Source of the DNA: Arthrobacter alpinus
GTDB taxonomy: Bacteria > Actinomycetota > Actinomycetes > Actinomycetales > Micrococcaceae
Assembly (NCBI RefSeq): GCF_900105965.1
Contig: NZ_FNTV01000001.1
Location: 868,001-932,000, forward strand
Direction of reading: 5' to 3'
Length of the DNA: 64,000 nucleotides
Part shown: piece after piece, positions 31,420 to 38,777 of the stretch
Position numbering within the stretch: position 1 is the stretch's first letter
How the letters are laid out: each line of letters starts with the position of its first letter
Program-made: the position numbers and the translations under genes
Notes under the pieces: model-generated
What the model was told of the DNA's origin: nothing
Seen by the model: only the letters and a program-made list of their open reading frames with translations
The model's database searches: none

Positions 31420-31455
31420 GGGGGTGGCCGGCAGAGCGCTGGTCGCCCCCTTTTT
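31420..31455 (+). terminator. Intrinsic terminator after the ABC transporter operon
   Basis: GGGGGTGGCC pairs (two wobbles) with GGTCGCCCCC across a 12-nt apex, followed by TTTTT. Confidence 0.85.
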
Positions 31456-31497
31456 CGGGTTAAGAACGACGGCGTTTGACTTCAGTTGGGAGCACAC

Positions 31498-32412
31498 ATG
31501 AAGGACCTGCAGGGAATCCTGAACGAGATTGCAGACACGGTTGCGCCACTGTGTCGCACAGGTGAGGTGGCCGCCTACATTCCCAGTTTGGGAGAGGTGT
31601 CGCCGGACAATTTTGGCATGTGTGTTGCCATGGCTGACGGCAGCGTTTACGGGGCGGGCGATTGGCGCACGCCCTTTTCGATCCAGAGTATTTCCAAGGT
31701 CTTTTCCTTGGCCCTGGTCATGTCCTACGACTACGACTCCATCTGGAAGCGCGTATTCCGGGAACCGTCCGGAACACCTTTCAACTCCATGATTCAGCTC
31801 GAGGCCGACCGCGGAATTCCGCGTAACCCGTTCATCAATGCAGGCGCCCTGGTGGTGACGGACAGGTTGTTGACCCTGACGGGCGATGCGGCCGGCTCGG
31901 TGCGGGGTCTTTTGCGTCGTGAATCCGGCAACCCCGCCGTTGATGTGGATTTGGTCGTTGCCGCTTCGGAGGCGGACCACGGGCACCGGAACGCGTCCAT
32001 GGCGCACCTACTGGCCAGCTACGGAAATTTGGAAAATCCCGTAGAGCTTGTCTTGGAAAACTATTTCAACCAGTCCGCACTTGAAATGAGCTGCGAGGAT
32101 CTGGCCAAGGCCTCGTTGTTCCTGGCCCGGCATGGTGTGTCAGCCGGCGGCACACCCTTCCTGACCCCCAACCAAAGCAAACGTGTCAACGCCGTGATGC
32201 TGACGTGCGGCACCTACGACGCCGCGGGGGAGTTCGCCTACCGCGTGGGCCTTCCAGGCAAGAGCGGAGTGGGCGGCGGCATCGTGGCCACCGTGCCCGG
32301 ACGCTGCTCCATTACGGTGTGGGGTCCTGCCTTGGGCCCCAATGGCAATTCCGTGGCCGGAGTCGCCGCCCTTGACGCGTTCACCACCCTGACTGGGTGG
32401 TCCATCTTCTGA
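31498..32412 (+). CDS. glsA: Glutaminase A
   Basis: 304 residues, serine-dependent beta-lactamase-fold glutaminase (glutamine to glutamate and ammonia). The catalytic S-x-x-K lies in FSIQSISKVFSLALVMS near residue 64, with NPFINAGALVVT, and the late KSGVGGGIVATVPG. ATG 31498 is preceded by GGGAG at 5 nt. It follows the glutamine-type transporter after a terminator, so it is a separate unit with related substrate. Confidence 0.95.
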   Translation: MKDLQGILNEIADTVAPLCRTGEVAAYIPSLGEVSPDNFGMCVAMADGSVYGAGDWRTPFSIQSISKVFSLALVMSYDYDSIWKRVFREPSGTPFNSMIQLEADRGIPRNPFINAGALVVTDRLLTLTGDAAGSVRGLLRRESGNPAVDVDLVVAASEADHGHRNASMAHLLASYGNLENPVELVLENYFNQSALEMSCEDLAKASLFLARHGVSAGGTPFLTPNQSKRVNAVMLTCGTYDAAGEFAYRVGLPGKSGVGGGIVATVPGRCSITVWGPALGPNGNSVAGVAALDAFTTLTGWSIF

Positions 32413-32478
32413 AAGCTGTCCGTGTCCTCCGAGTTGCTCCAGGCTCCGGGTGTCACAGCCTGCCGCTAGGCTTTTCGC

Positions 32479-33027
32479 ATGACGAATTCTTCCTCAACAG
32501 TGGTGCTGCTGCCATTGCGGCAGGCCCCGACATCTCAGCTCGTCGAGCTTCGGACCGGCATTGGCCTGCTTGAATTGGCGCCTGGGCAAGACGCATTTGT
32601 CGGGGACCCGGTGCAGATGGTGCAGTGCGGGCTCGAGGATCCCGGGCGCCATCCCTTCGCGATCGTTCCCTCCGGGATTGCCCCAGACGCACAGCAGGCG
32701 TCAGTTATCGGCATGGGCATACTGCACGTTGACGCCGCTACCGATGCCGGGTGGCCGGACGCAGATGGTGCGGTCCTGCTGCGCGGCTTCCTGGTGGATC
32801 ACCGCCACCAGGGTCTGGGGTACGGCAGGGCGGCCACCCTGGCCGCCGTCGAACTTGCCAAGGAGTTGGTGCAGGAGCTCCAACTGCCGGCCAAGGGCGT
32901 AGTGCTGGGCGTCAATGAGCGCAACACCGTGGCCCGTTCGGCGTACCTGAAAGCCGGATTCGTGGACCATGGACGCTATCTGGGTAGCCGTTCCGGGGCG
33001 CAGCATATTATGTTCAAGGCCTTCTAA
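32479..33027 (+). CDS. GNAT-family N-acetyltransferase
   Basis: 182 residues. The acetyl-CoA motif is in LLRGFLVDHRHQGLGYGRAAT (Q/R-x-x-G-x-G/A), followed by VLGVNERNTVARSAYLKAGFVDHGRY, the typical GNAT C-terminal strand. The substrate is unknown. A TAGGCT box (32467-32472) lies 6 nt before the ATG with no RBS, suggesting a leaderless transcript. Confidence 0.88.
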   Translation: MTNSSSTVVLLPLRQAPTSQLVELRTGIGLLELAPGQDAFVGDPVQMVQCGLEDPGRHPFAIVPSGIAPDAQQASVIGMGILHVDAATDAGWPDADGAVLLRGFLVDHRHQGLGYGRAATLAAVELAKELVQELQLPAKGVVLGVNERNTVARSAYLKAGFVDHGRYLGSRSGAQHIMFKAF

Positions 33028-33045
33028 AGGCTCGGTCGAACATGC

Positions 33046-33061
33046 GTCAACATGTGTTGAC
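33046..33061. promoter_or_regulatory. Operator-like palindrome 1 upstream of small HTH gene
   Basis: GTCAAC-N4-GTTGAC; the inner bases extend the arms to 7 bp. Shares consensus with a second site 28 bp downstream. Confidence 0.6.
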
Positions 33062-33073
33062 GACTCATGCAAT

Positions 33074-33089
33074 GTCAACTATTGTTGAC
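33074..33089. promoter_or_regulatory. Operator-like palindrome 2 upstream of small HTH gene
   Basis: Second GTCAAC-N4-GTTGAC site, ending 16 bp before the ATG at 33106. Likely bound by the adjacent HTH protein or by another repressor. Confidence 0.6.
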
Positions 33090-33105
33090 GCTGAAAGGGG
33101 TTGTC

Positions 33106-33306
33106 ATGAAAACATTGGTTGGCAATATGGACGCCATGGGCCCGGCAGAGGCCCTCTACGCCGTGGTGGCGGCCCGTAGGGAACTCGCCCGCACCGAGTC
33201 GGAGATGGTGGCACGCGCGCGGGCAGCGGGGCTCTCCTGGGAGGCCATTGCGCTGTGCCTGGGCGTGACCAAGCAGGCAGTCCACAAGAAGTACGGGAAG
33301 CGCTAG
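33106..33306 (+). CDS. Small helix-turn-helix DNA-binding protein
   Basis: 66 residues from ATG 33106 (AAAGGGG 6 nt upstream). Helical N-terminus (AEALYAVVAARRELARTES) and a C-terminal HTH: AGLSWEAIALCLGVTKQAVHKKYG. Such mini-regulators occur next to Clp N-domain proteins in Actinobacteria, but none is present here. Two identical palindromes precede it, so autoregulation is likely (inferred). Confidence 0.8.
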   Translation: MKTLVGNMDAMGPAEALYAVVAARRELARTESEMVARARAAGLSWEAIALCLGVTKQAVHKKYGKR

Positions 33307-33410
33307 ACACCTCGTGAAGCATTCAATCTGCCGTTTATACAGGAAATACTCAGGCTAGGTACGTAGCGTCGAAACTGTTACCCGTTGGATTCATATTGAA
33401 GGAGGTCCCC

Positions 33411-33596
33411 ATGGGACTCGGAGATAAGATCAGCAACAAGGCGCAGGAAGTGGCCGGTAAGGTCAAGGAAAGTGTTGGCGGTGCAACCGACAATGAGAAA
33501 CTTCAAGCCGACGGTGCGGCCGAGCAAGCTGCGGCAAAAGCCAAGCAGGCCGGCGAGCACGTCAAGGACGCAGCCAACGACGTCTTCGACAAATAG
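33411..33596 (+). CDS. CsbD family stress protein
   Basis: 61 residues, Lys/Ala/Glu-rich helical protein: MGLGDKISNKAQEVAGKVKE, then GGATDNEKLQADGAAEQAAA. This is the CsbD repeat, a small general-stress protein of unknown mechanism. RBS AAGGAGG (33399-33405). It is the last clearly chromosomal gene before the accessory region. Confidence 0.92.
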   Translation: MGLGDKISNKAQEVAGKVKESVGGATDNEKLQADGAAEQAAAKAKQAGEHVKDAANDVFDK

Positions 33597-33604
33597 GCTG
33601 AGTA

Positions 33605-33653
33605 TTAAATAGTGAGGGACCGGAACTTCAAGTTCCGGTCCCTCACTATTTAA
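33605..33653. terminator. Perfect 24-bp inverted repeat after csbD
   Basis: Two perfect 24-nt arms (33605-33628 and 33630-33653) with one unpaired centre base. The ends are TTAAAT/ATTTAA and the centre GC-rich. It can terminate transcription in both directions, although the T tract lies within the stem end rather than after it. Confidence 0.7.
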
Positions 33654-33659
33654 TGCAGG

Positions 33660-33816
33660 GGCTTAGCAGCCGTAGTAGAGCTCGAAGTCCCCAAGGGTAA
33701 TTGAGTGAGGTTGAGAACTGCTGTTCACCGCGTGATCTAGGGCTCTATGTGGTTGTCAGTCATTGGCTGAAACTGCCCTGAAATGAACCTCTTGCGGACT
33801 GTTTGCGGACTGGAGA
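33660..33816. other. Junction between chromosome and accessory/prophage DNA; no gene seen
   Basis: 157 bp without a convincing ORF or tRNA. It contains a tandem repeat TTGCGGACTG at 33792-33801 and 33803-33812 (11-bp period), which could be integrase arm sites or part of an attachment region. Everything to the left is core genome and everything to the right is accessory, so an att site near here is inferred. No integrase lies beside it. Confidence 0.4.
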
Positions 33817-34347
33817 CTATGCGAAGGGGTCGTCTTTTGGATCGGTCCACCACTCATCGGCCTTGTCTTTTTGCTCCCGGATCCACACCACGAGTCGGGC
33901 GATGTCATCCTCGTGCAGCATGATTCGCCTCTTGCCGATCAGGGTGAATATGCCCGATTCCTTGCAGTATTGCCGGAGGGCTGACTTACTCACGCCAACC
34001 TCGGGGGCCGCTTCCTCCAGAGTGCGGAAGATTGCTTTGGCAGGCTGTTCCGTCGCCGCCGAAGCACTTGCGGGGTCTCGCTCCGGCGGCCCCGGCCAGC
34101 CCGGTATGTCATCCTCGAGCTGGCTTAATGGAGAGTACCCGCCTCTGGGTTCGGTGGGCAGTGATTTAAGCCAGTCCCTCAGCTCATCGGCCAAGATGAC
34201 CGGCTTGGAGTTTGCGTAGCTGGCTATAAGGTCGTTGCGCCGCATGGATATGCGGAGCGTGCTGACGCTGTAACCAGTGGCTTCCGCAGCCTCTTCCAAG
34301 TTGTAGGCCAGTTTAGGTTTTTCGACTCGCACCATATCCAAGTTCAT
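33817..34347 (-). CDS. Protein with two MerR/excisionase-like HTH segments
   Basis: 176 residues. First HTH: YNLEEAAEATGYSVSTLRISM then LIASYANSKPVILADELRDWL (aa 14-60), the winged pattern of excisionase/HTH_17 proteins. After a Pro/Ala/Ser linker, a second copy: RTLEEAAPEVGVSKSALRQYCK then IFTLIGKRRIMLHEDDIARLVVWI (aa 108-155). It may act as an excisionase or a regulator of the element. Located at the left edge of the prophage. A single protein with two such domains is uncommon. Confidence 0.72.
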   Translation of the reverse strand: MNLDMVRVEKPKLAYNLEEAAEATGYSVSTLRISMRRNDLIASYANSKPVILADELRDWLKSLPTEPRGGYSPLSQLEDDIPGWPGPPERDPASASAATEQPAKAIFRTLEEAAPEVGVSKSALRQYCKESGIFTLIGKRRIMLHEDDIARLVVWIREQKDKADEWWTDPKDDPFA

Positions 34348-34407
34348 GCCATTGATCCTAAATCACCGGCCGGAGTAGTTGGCCTGCGGCTGGATTGTGC
34401 CCACGTA

Positions 34408-34446
34408 AACAGAAGGGCCCCCACCGCGAGGTGAGGGCCCTTCTGT
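34408..34446. terminator. Terminator-like hairpin
   Basis: AACAGAAGGGCCC / GGGCCCTTCTGTT with an inner CACC/GGTG pair and GCGA loop. It lies downstream of the reverse-strand gene ending at 34470. Confidence 0.75.
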
Positions 34447-34469
34447 TGGCGCTGGACCTCACGCGAAAT

Positions 34470-34904
34470 TTAGCTTGGTGCTTGCCCCGAGTACTCACAC
34501 CCTGCCACGAGAACTGGCAGGATCATTGCAACATCCCGGCGCTGGTAGCTCTGCGGCGAAGTAGTCAAGGGCATTGAGATATTGATGTCCCCAGGGAGCG
34601 TGAACTTGATCTTGAGCTCTTCGGGGAATCGGTCCATTCTCATGTCAAATAGATTTGGCACGTCCGATACTGTCAGCCCATTGATGTCCTGGACACGGTG
34701 AATCTTGCTTTCTGCGCTTCTGCTTGCAAAGTCCACAGTGGCCACTAGTAACAATGTTTCGGAGATGAAAATGCAGGTCGCTTGACTAGACTCTTCATCG
34801 TCTATTTCTGGGGTTATGTCGTTGCTGATGTACAAGACTTTTCTGGATCCGAATACCGCTACGGCATGAGACGTCAACTCTTCTAGCCACCATTGGTAGT
34901 CCAT
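34470..34904 (-). CDS. Hypothetical protein
   Basis: 144 residues, not recognised. Mixed alpha/beta look: MDYQWWLEELTSHAVAVFGS, then KVLYISNDITPEID and several alternating hydrophobic strands. No membrane segment or signal peptide. Ends in a Cys-containing tail. Lower GC than the core genes, so probably acquired with the element. The start could be a few residues later. Confidence 0.55.
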   Translation of the reverse strand: MDYQWWLEELTSHAVAVFGSRKVLYISNDITPEIDDEESSQATCIFISETLLLVATVDFASRSAESKIHRVQDINGLTVSDVPNLFDMRMDRFPEELKIKFTLPGDINISMPLTTSPQSYQRRDVAMILPVLVAGCEYSGQAPS

Positions 34905-35007
34905 GCTGCTGACCGCCGGGTGTCCAGAGGTATAGATGTCTGTGCTGATCTGTTTGCCCAGTACTTTAGCTTCGTCGGTTTCCGTGGCGTCCCTTTGTCG
35001 TAGTTAG

Positions 35008-35173
35008 TCAGTCTTCCAGAACGCTATCGCACGGCACTGCCGTTGGAGTTGCTCCCGCCGGCAATTCGGTGACGAGTGGCAGCAAGTCCCCCATCGGTGT
35101 GCCGAATGCGATGTATCGGCCGGTGGAATAGATTTCGATGTTCCTGCCGCCCCTACCCTTCAGCAGCTGACAC
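35008..35173 (-). pseudogene. Gene remnant (C-terminal fragment, no start)
   Basis: Open frame of about 55 codons ending in TGA, bounded upstream by an in-frame TAG and lacking a plausible start: KGRGGRNIEIYSTGRYIAFG, then LLPLVTELPAGATP. The first part faintly recalls phage primase/polymerase cores that end in IEIYxxGRYxAF. I read it as the leftover end of a lost gene. The rest of the 284-bp gap 34905-35188 holds only the promoter for the next gene. Confidence 0.35.
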
Positions 35174-35188
35174 CGCTAGGCTGCTCGA

Positions 35189-36040
35189 ATGGCAATGGCA
35201 CCGATAGCTGAAGGTGAGCGGTGGGCTTATCGCAGGGCAAGCCGCCCGTTTGAGGAAGTATCCGTCCTGAAGGTGGTCTCACAGAGCGGAAACCGAAAGG
35301 TTCGCGTTCAGTTCGAGGACGGTCCTAATGCGGGTGAAATTCAATGGGTAAATCGCCAGCAACTGAAGGTCTTGTGGGCGCAGAGACGCGAATTTCTTGA
35401 CCGTGAGCAGCGGTTTGCTGAGGCCAAGAGTCGAGTCGCTGAGGCTCAGGATAGCCACCTGTTGGCAGCAGGGCTCATCATATCTGAATCGATTGACGTA
35501 ACGATAGCGTCAGATCACAATCATGGAATTTTGCGTGTAGGAGATGCGGTGATCCTCGCGGACCATGTGCAAATCTCAGTCACAGACCTGACCGGCGATG
35601 CGTGCTTTGAAGACGGGGGATACTTGTATTTGCCGTGGCCAGCGATGCGAACTGTCGCAATAGCTAAGGCGAAAATCGACCCGGGAATCGTGCTTGACAT
35701 GGTTGACCGAGATGCCAAGGAATGGAATTCCGTAGCGCAGCAGACTACTTATTACGCGGCTGTCCGACCAATGGCGCATCAAACCATTGATCATCCATGG
35801 CCAGAGTACGAAACACAAAAGCTTGCATGGAATGTCATTCGTGGATGGTGTGGTGAAGTAGCGCTCGACAGATGGTCTGAGCTCGACCGTGTGCGGCAAG
35901 ACAACATTCGCCTGGCCAACCTGCTGGAAAGGGCGCTGAAGCAACTCGAAAGAGCTGGTGGAACATACCATGCAGCCCGATTACGAGGAGAGGCAGGTCG
36001 AGCCTTCGAGACGAATTCAAAGCGTACAACGAAGCTATAA
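35189..36040 (+). CDS. Hypothetical protein of the accessory region
   Basis: 283 residues. The N-terminal 60 residues look like an SH3-type beta barrel (GERWAYRRASRPFEEVSVLKV, VRVQFEDGPNAGEIQWV), followed by a helical segment, a central mixed domain, and a C-terminal coiled region (DRVRQDNIRLANLLERALKQL). No known family recognised. TAGGCT at 35177-35182 lies 6 nt before ATG (leaderless). Overlaps the convergent HTH gene by 6 bp. Confidence 0.65.
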   Translation: MAMAPIAEGERWAYRRASRPFEEVSVLKVVSQSGNRKVRVQFEDGPNAGEIQWVNRQQLKVLWAQRREFLDREQRFAEAKSRVAEAQDSHLLAAGLIISESIDVTIASDHNHGILRVGDAVILADHVQISVTDLTGDACFEDGGYLYLPWPAMRTVAIAKAKIDPGIVLDMVDRDAKEWNSVAQQTTYYAAVRPMAHQTIDHPWPEYETQKLAWNVIRGWCGEVALDRWSELDRVRQDNIRLANLLERALKQLERAGGTYHAARLRGEAGRAFETNSKRTTKL

Positions 36041-36295
36041 GTTTCGACGAGCGCCCTGCTCGGAGAGCTGCCGCAGCGCTGCGGCGATGCGATTGCCGTC
36101 ATATGCTGGCCGTCGACCCTCCTTGACGATTTGTGCGATCTCTTCTTGCTGCTCAGGGGAGAAACGATAGAGTCTGCCGATGCGATCGCATGGCCATTGC
36201 CCACCAGCCGCCCTGCTGCGAACGGTGTGGGTGGAGATGCGGTACTTTGCAGCCATTTCCTGTGCTGTGGCGTAAGTCTGGGGAGACGGTTTCAT
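36035..36295 (-). CDS. Small HTH protein (excisionase/HTH_17-like)
   Basis: 86 residues: YATAQEMAAKYRISTHTVRS, then RAAGGQWPCDRIGRLYRFSPEQQEEIAQIV. This is the winged-helix pattern of phage excisionases and related regulators (helix, recognition helix, wing with Arg-Leu-Tyr-Arg-Phe). The C-terminal tail is basic. Likely a regulator or Xis of the element; its partner integrase is not in the window. Confidence 0.75.
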   Translation of the reverse strand: MKPSPQTYATAQEMAAKYRISTHTVRSRAAGGQWPCDRIGRLYRFSPEQQEEIAQIVKEGRRPAYDGNRIAAALRQLSEQGARRNL

Positions 36296-36369
36296 GAAGA
36301 TTTGTACCTTCCGTGATGTCGGCCAGGGGCAATCACGATCCTACCGAGAATAGTACGGATTGCGTCAAG

Positions 36370-36999
36370 TCACATCTTGCTTCGCCAACCGGGCAGCGCT
36401 TCGTTGAGGGCTTCAAGTCGCCATTGCTTTAGGCGCCCTTCTGCCCGGCGTTGGTGTTGGGTGTGCAGCCAAACCCCGAGGCTATGCTCGTGTTCGCTGT
36501 CGTAGCGCTTGTATCGGGGGAGCGTACCTGTCTCCGTGACGAATGCTAGTAGGTCTGCGAGGCGTTCTCGCCAGTGCTCGTCCCGATTCACTGAGGGCTC
36601 CCGATATGTCCAGCCAGGCAGCATGTCCATGAGCGTTATCTGAATGTCGGGCAGTTCTCCACGGATATGCAGGGCGCGCTGGTGGGCAACCCACCGGGCC
36701 AACGTGGCTTCGTCTGCATCATCTTCACTGGAGGTAGGTATCCTGCCGTTTGTTGCAAGGAAGATTTGGGTGGCTTTGTATCGACGCTGCCAATGTGTGG
36801 TGGGCCAGCCTGGGTCGCGTGCCGCGTTGGCTGCATCATGGATAGATCGGATCTCATCATCGTAGATTTGCCTGACCTGCAGGTGTCGGTGCACGGTCGA
36901 GAGCGGCCGGCCCGTCATATCGGAGATCTCACGCACGGTCATGCCCGACTTGTACATGCGGTCCCACGACGGGTGCAACGAGATATCCCAGCGCAACAT
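36370..36999 (-). CDS. HTH protein with two helicase-associated (HA) domains
   Basis: 209 residues. The N-terminus is a resolvase-like HTH (YKSGMTVREISDMTGRPLST, VHRHL). Two helicase-associated repeats follow: aa about 60-130 (HWQRRYKATQIFLATNGRIP to LMDMLPGW) and 135-207 (HWRERLADLLAFVTETGTLP, SLGVWLHTQHQRR, LNEALPGW). HA domains normally follow large actinobacterial helicases; here they are joined to an HTH without a helicase core. Probably a DNA-binding protein; role unknown. Confidence 0.7.
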   Translation of the reverse strand: MLRWDISLHPSWDRMYKSGMTVREISDMTGRPLSTVHRHLQVRQIYDDEIRSIHDAANAARDPGWPTTHWQRRYKATQIFLATNGRIPTSSEDDADEATLARWVAHQRALHIRGELPDIQITLMDMLPGWTYREPSVNRDEHWRERLADLLAFVTETGTLPRYKRYDSEHEHSLGVWLHTQHQRRAEGRLKQWRLEALNEALPGWRSKM

Positions 37000-37008
37000 G
37001 CGTCCACG

Positions 37009-37302
37009 CTAGCTTATTGGCCCCTCATTGTCAGTGCCGTTCCAATCGGCCCGCTTGACCCGCTGAATAAGGTCGGCGGGGAACCATTCCATGTGGTGTT
37101 TACCGGTGTTGTCCCACCAGCCAATGAGCCCGTAAGAGTGCGTGTAGCCAAAAGCGTGGCCGTAGATCGTGTTGACCTTCACCAGGGGTTTGTTCCAAAT
37201 CGGGAAGCGCTTAGTCGGCCCGTCGGATGGTTTCGGGTGGCGGGTCTCGGCATCAATGATCGCCATCAGGATCTTGTTGTTGTCTGCATCGAACTTATTC
37301 AC
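37009..37302 (-). CDS. Hypothetical phage-type protein
   Basis: 97 residues from GTG 37302 (an upstream in-frame start at 37338 is possible). Contains KVNTIYGHAFGYTHSYGLIG, WWDNTGKHHMEWFPADLIQRV. Aromatic-rich and without a signal peptide or HTH. Resembles small proteins of Arthrobacter mobile regions that carry no function. Ten bp from the HTH-HA gene on the same strand. Confidence 0.5.
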   Translation of the reverse strand: MNKFDADNNKILMAIIDAETRHPKPSDGPTKRFPIWNKPLVKVNTIYGHAFGYTHSYGLIGWWDNTGKHHMEWFPADLIQRVKRADWNGTDNEGPIS

Positions 37303-37366
37303 TAGAACATTATGCCAACATGGTCTGACATAGAACATAGTGGGTAGGAGGCCCTATCCTTGGCGC

Positions 37367-37516
37367 ATGATCATCACAGCAATGTTCGAGAACATCGAGA
37401 CGGGCGACGTCGAGACCACAGCGGTCGAATGCCAGAACTACACGGCCGGTTTTGAGCAACTCAAGCGAACCCAGCCTGAAGGTGGTCGGTTGGTGAGCGT
37501 GAGACCGGAGCGGTAG
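37367..37516 (+). CDS. Small leaderless ORF, unknown
   Basis: 49 residues, MIITAMFENIETGDVETTAV, ending in a basic tail. A TATCCT box at 37355-37360 lies 6 nt before the ATG, the same geometry as neighbouring leaderless genes. No RBS. Function unknown. Confidence 0.5.
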   Translation: MIITAMFENIETGDVETTAVECQNYTAGFEQLKRTQPEGGRLVSVRPER

Positions 37517-37588
37517 AGCCGCTTCCGTACGATTTTTCGAAACGTTGCGTTGCACGTCTGGAAATCCTGATATGGTTGCAACATAAAC

Positions 37589-37633
37589 ACCGACCCCACT
37601 GTTAGCTTTTAGCTATCAAGGGTCGGTTTTCTT
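37589..37633 (+). ncRNA. Structured RNA ending in a terminator, directly upstream of the Abi gene (abiF-RNA-like candidate)
   Basis: Outer stem ACCGACCC (37589-37596)/GGGTCGGT (37620-37627), an asymmetric internal loop, inner stem TAGC/GCTA with loop TTTTA, then TTTTCTT. A promoter-like TGATATGGT around 37568-37576 would start a transcript of roughly 50-60 nt. It ends 16 nt before the Abi ATG. Rfam contains an abiF RNA motif located upstream of Abi_2 genes, and this is the same arrangement. I cannot test the match to its covariance model. Confidence 0.5.
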
Positions 37634-37649
37634 GTTCCTTGGGGAGTAA

Positions 37650-38642
37650 ATGACTGAGTACGACCGGCCACATTTGTCCTTCGAAGAGCAAGTTGCCATC
37701 CTGGAGTCGCGTGGGCTCGATTGTTCAGGATGCGATGCTCCGTCTTCGCTAGCCAAGGTGGGTTATTATCGCTTGTCGGCGTATACCTATCCTTTCAGGA
37801 AGCCATTGGAGCCGGGAGACTCTGAGGAAACGCCGATTCAATTCAGGTCCGCCGAATTTTCCGCTGGATACAAGTTGTCCGACGCCTTGAAGCTTTACGA
37901 CTTCGACAACTCGCTCCGGCTTCTGTGCACAGAGGCAATGAAAGTGGTTGAAATCGGACTGCGGGTCCAGATCGCTTATGTATTGGGGCGGAGGGACCGA
38001 TTTGGTTACCTGAATCGCGAGTCACTTGATGAACGAGCATGCAACCGGGAGGCCCCGGACGGTGACGGTGACATGTTCGACTACTGGCGCCGGCGATACG
38101 ACCGTCTAAAACGCCAAGCTGCGGCGGAGGACTTTGTTCGGCACTACATGCTGAAGTATGACGGGCGTCTGCCTATTTGGGTTGCTGTAGAAGTTCTGGA
38201 CTTTGGCGGTGTAATTCGTCTCTTTAGCTTGTTGAACCGAAACGACCAGAATGAGATAGCTCGTACTTGGGGAGTAAACGATGGTCGCAGGCTTCACAAG
38301 TGGCTGCTCAATCTTGGAACTGTCCGGAATATTTGCGCCCATCACTCAAGGTTGTGGAACCGTGTTCTCAACTACGAGATCGCCAAGTTTCCCCCGTCGA
38401 TCGTGGACCCAGAGCTGACCCACATAGCTGAGCACATATTCCCGAAAAAGCTATATCCATCCTTGGCCGTTTTGGCCTATCTAGTTCCCCGTATGGACGC
38501 TCGCACCAATTGGCCGCGGACGTTGAGGACAAAGATAAAGCTGAAGTTTCCATCCCTGATAGGCATCTCGCCGGAAGAAAACATGGGATTCCCTTCCGGC
38601 TGGGACGAATTGCCGTTGTGGAACTATTCGCCACCAAAATGA
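37650..38642 (+). CDS. Abi_2/AbiF-type abortive infection protein (HEPN fold)
   Basis: 330 residues. Abi_2 start HLSFEEQVAILESRGL, then LAKVGYYRLSAYTYPFR, YDFDNSLRLLCTEAMKVVEIGLRVQIAYVL, and the HEPN catalytic motif in VRNICAHHSRLWNRVLNY (R-N-x-x-x-H) near residue 230. HEPN proteins of this type are predicted RNases that stop growth on phage infection. RBS GGGGAG lies 4-5 nt before ATG 37650. The structured RNA just upstream may be its regulator. Most likely a prophage-encoded defence gene. Confidence 0.88.
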   Translation: MTEYDRPHLSFEEQVAILESRGLDCSGCDAPSSLAKVGYYRLSAYTYPFRKPLEPGDSEETPIQFRSAEFSAGYKLSDALKLYDFDNSLRLLCTEAMKVVEIGLRVQIAYVLGRRDRFGYLNRESLDERACNREAPDGDGDMFDYWRRRYDRLKRQAAAEDFVRHYMLKYDGRLPIWVAVEVLDFGGVIRLFSLLNRNDQNEIARTWGVNDGRRLHKWLLNLGTVRNICAHHSRLWNRVLNYEIAKFPPSIVDPELTHIAEHIFPKKLYPSLAVLAYLVPRMDARTNWPRTLRTKIKLKFPSLIGISPEENMGFPSGWDELPLWNYSPPK

Positions 38643-38777
38643 CTAAGGAGTGCCGCGGCACTTGCCTTCATATGCTCGCATCTGGACATAGATCTGGGCG
38701 CAAGATGCCCTTCCGCTTAGTGGGGCATACCTTGTGGGACCGCCAGATGGTCCTTTCTGACGACGGAGGATGGGGCC
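38643..38777. other. Gap after the Abi gene, nothing recognised
   Basis: 135 bp with no gene. The only feature is GGAGG at 38766-38770, the RBS of the broken mini-gene at 38778. No terminator-like hairpin is evident here, and 38958-39105 is also empty apart from the TAGCTT box of the next gene. Confidence 0.4.

Noticed and set aside
33660..33816. tRNA gene as attachment site
   Set aside because: I found no sequence with acceptor, anticodon and T-arm pattern here.
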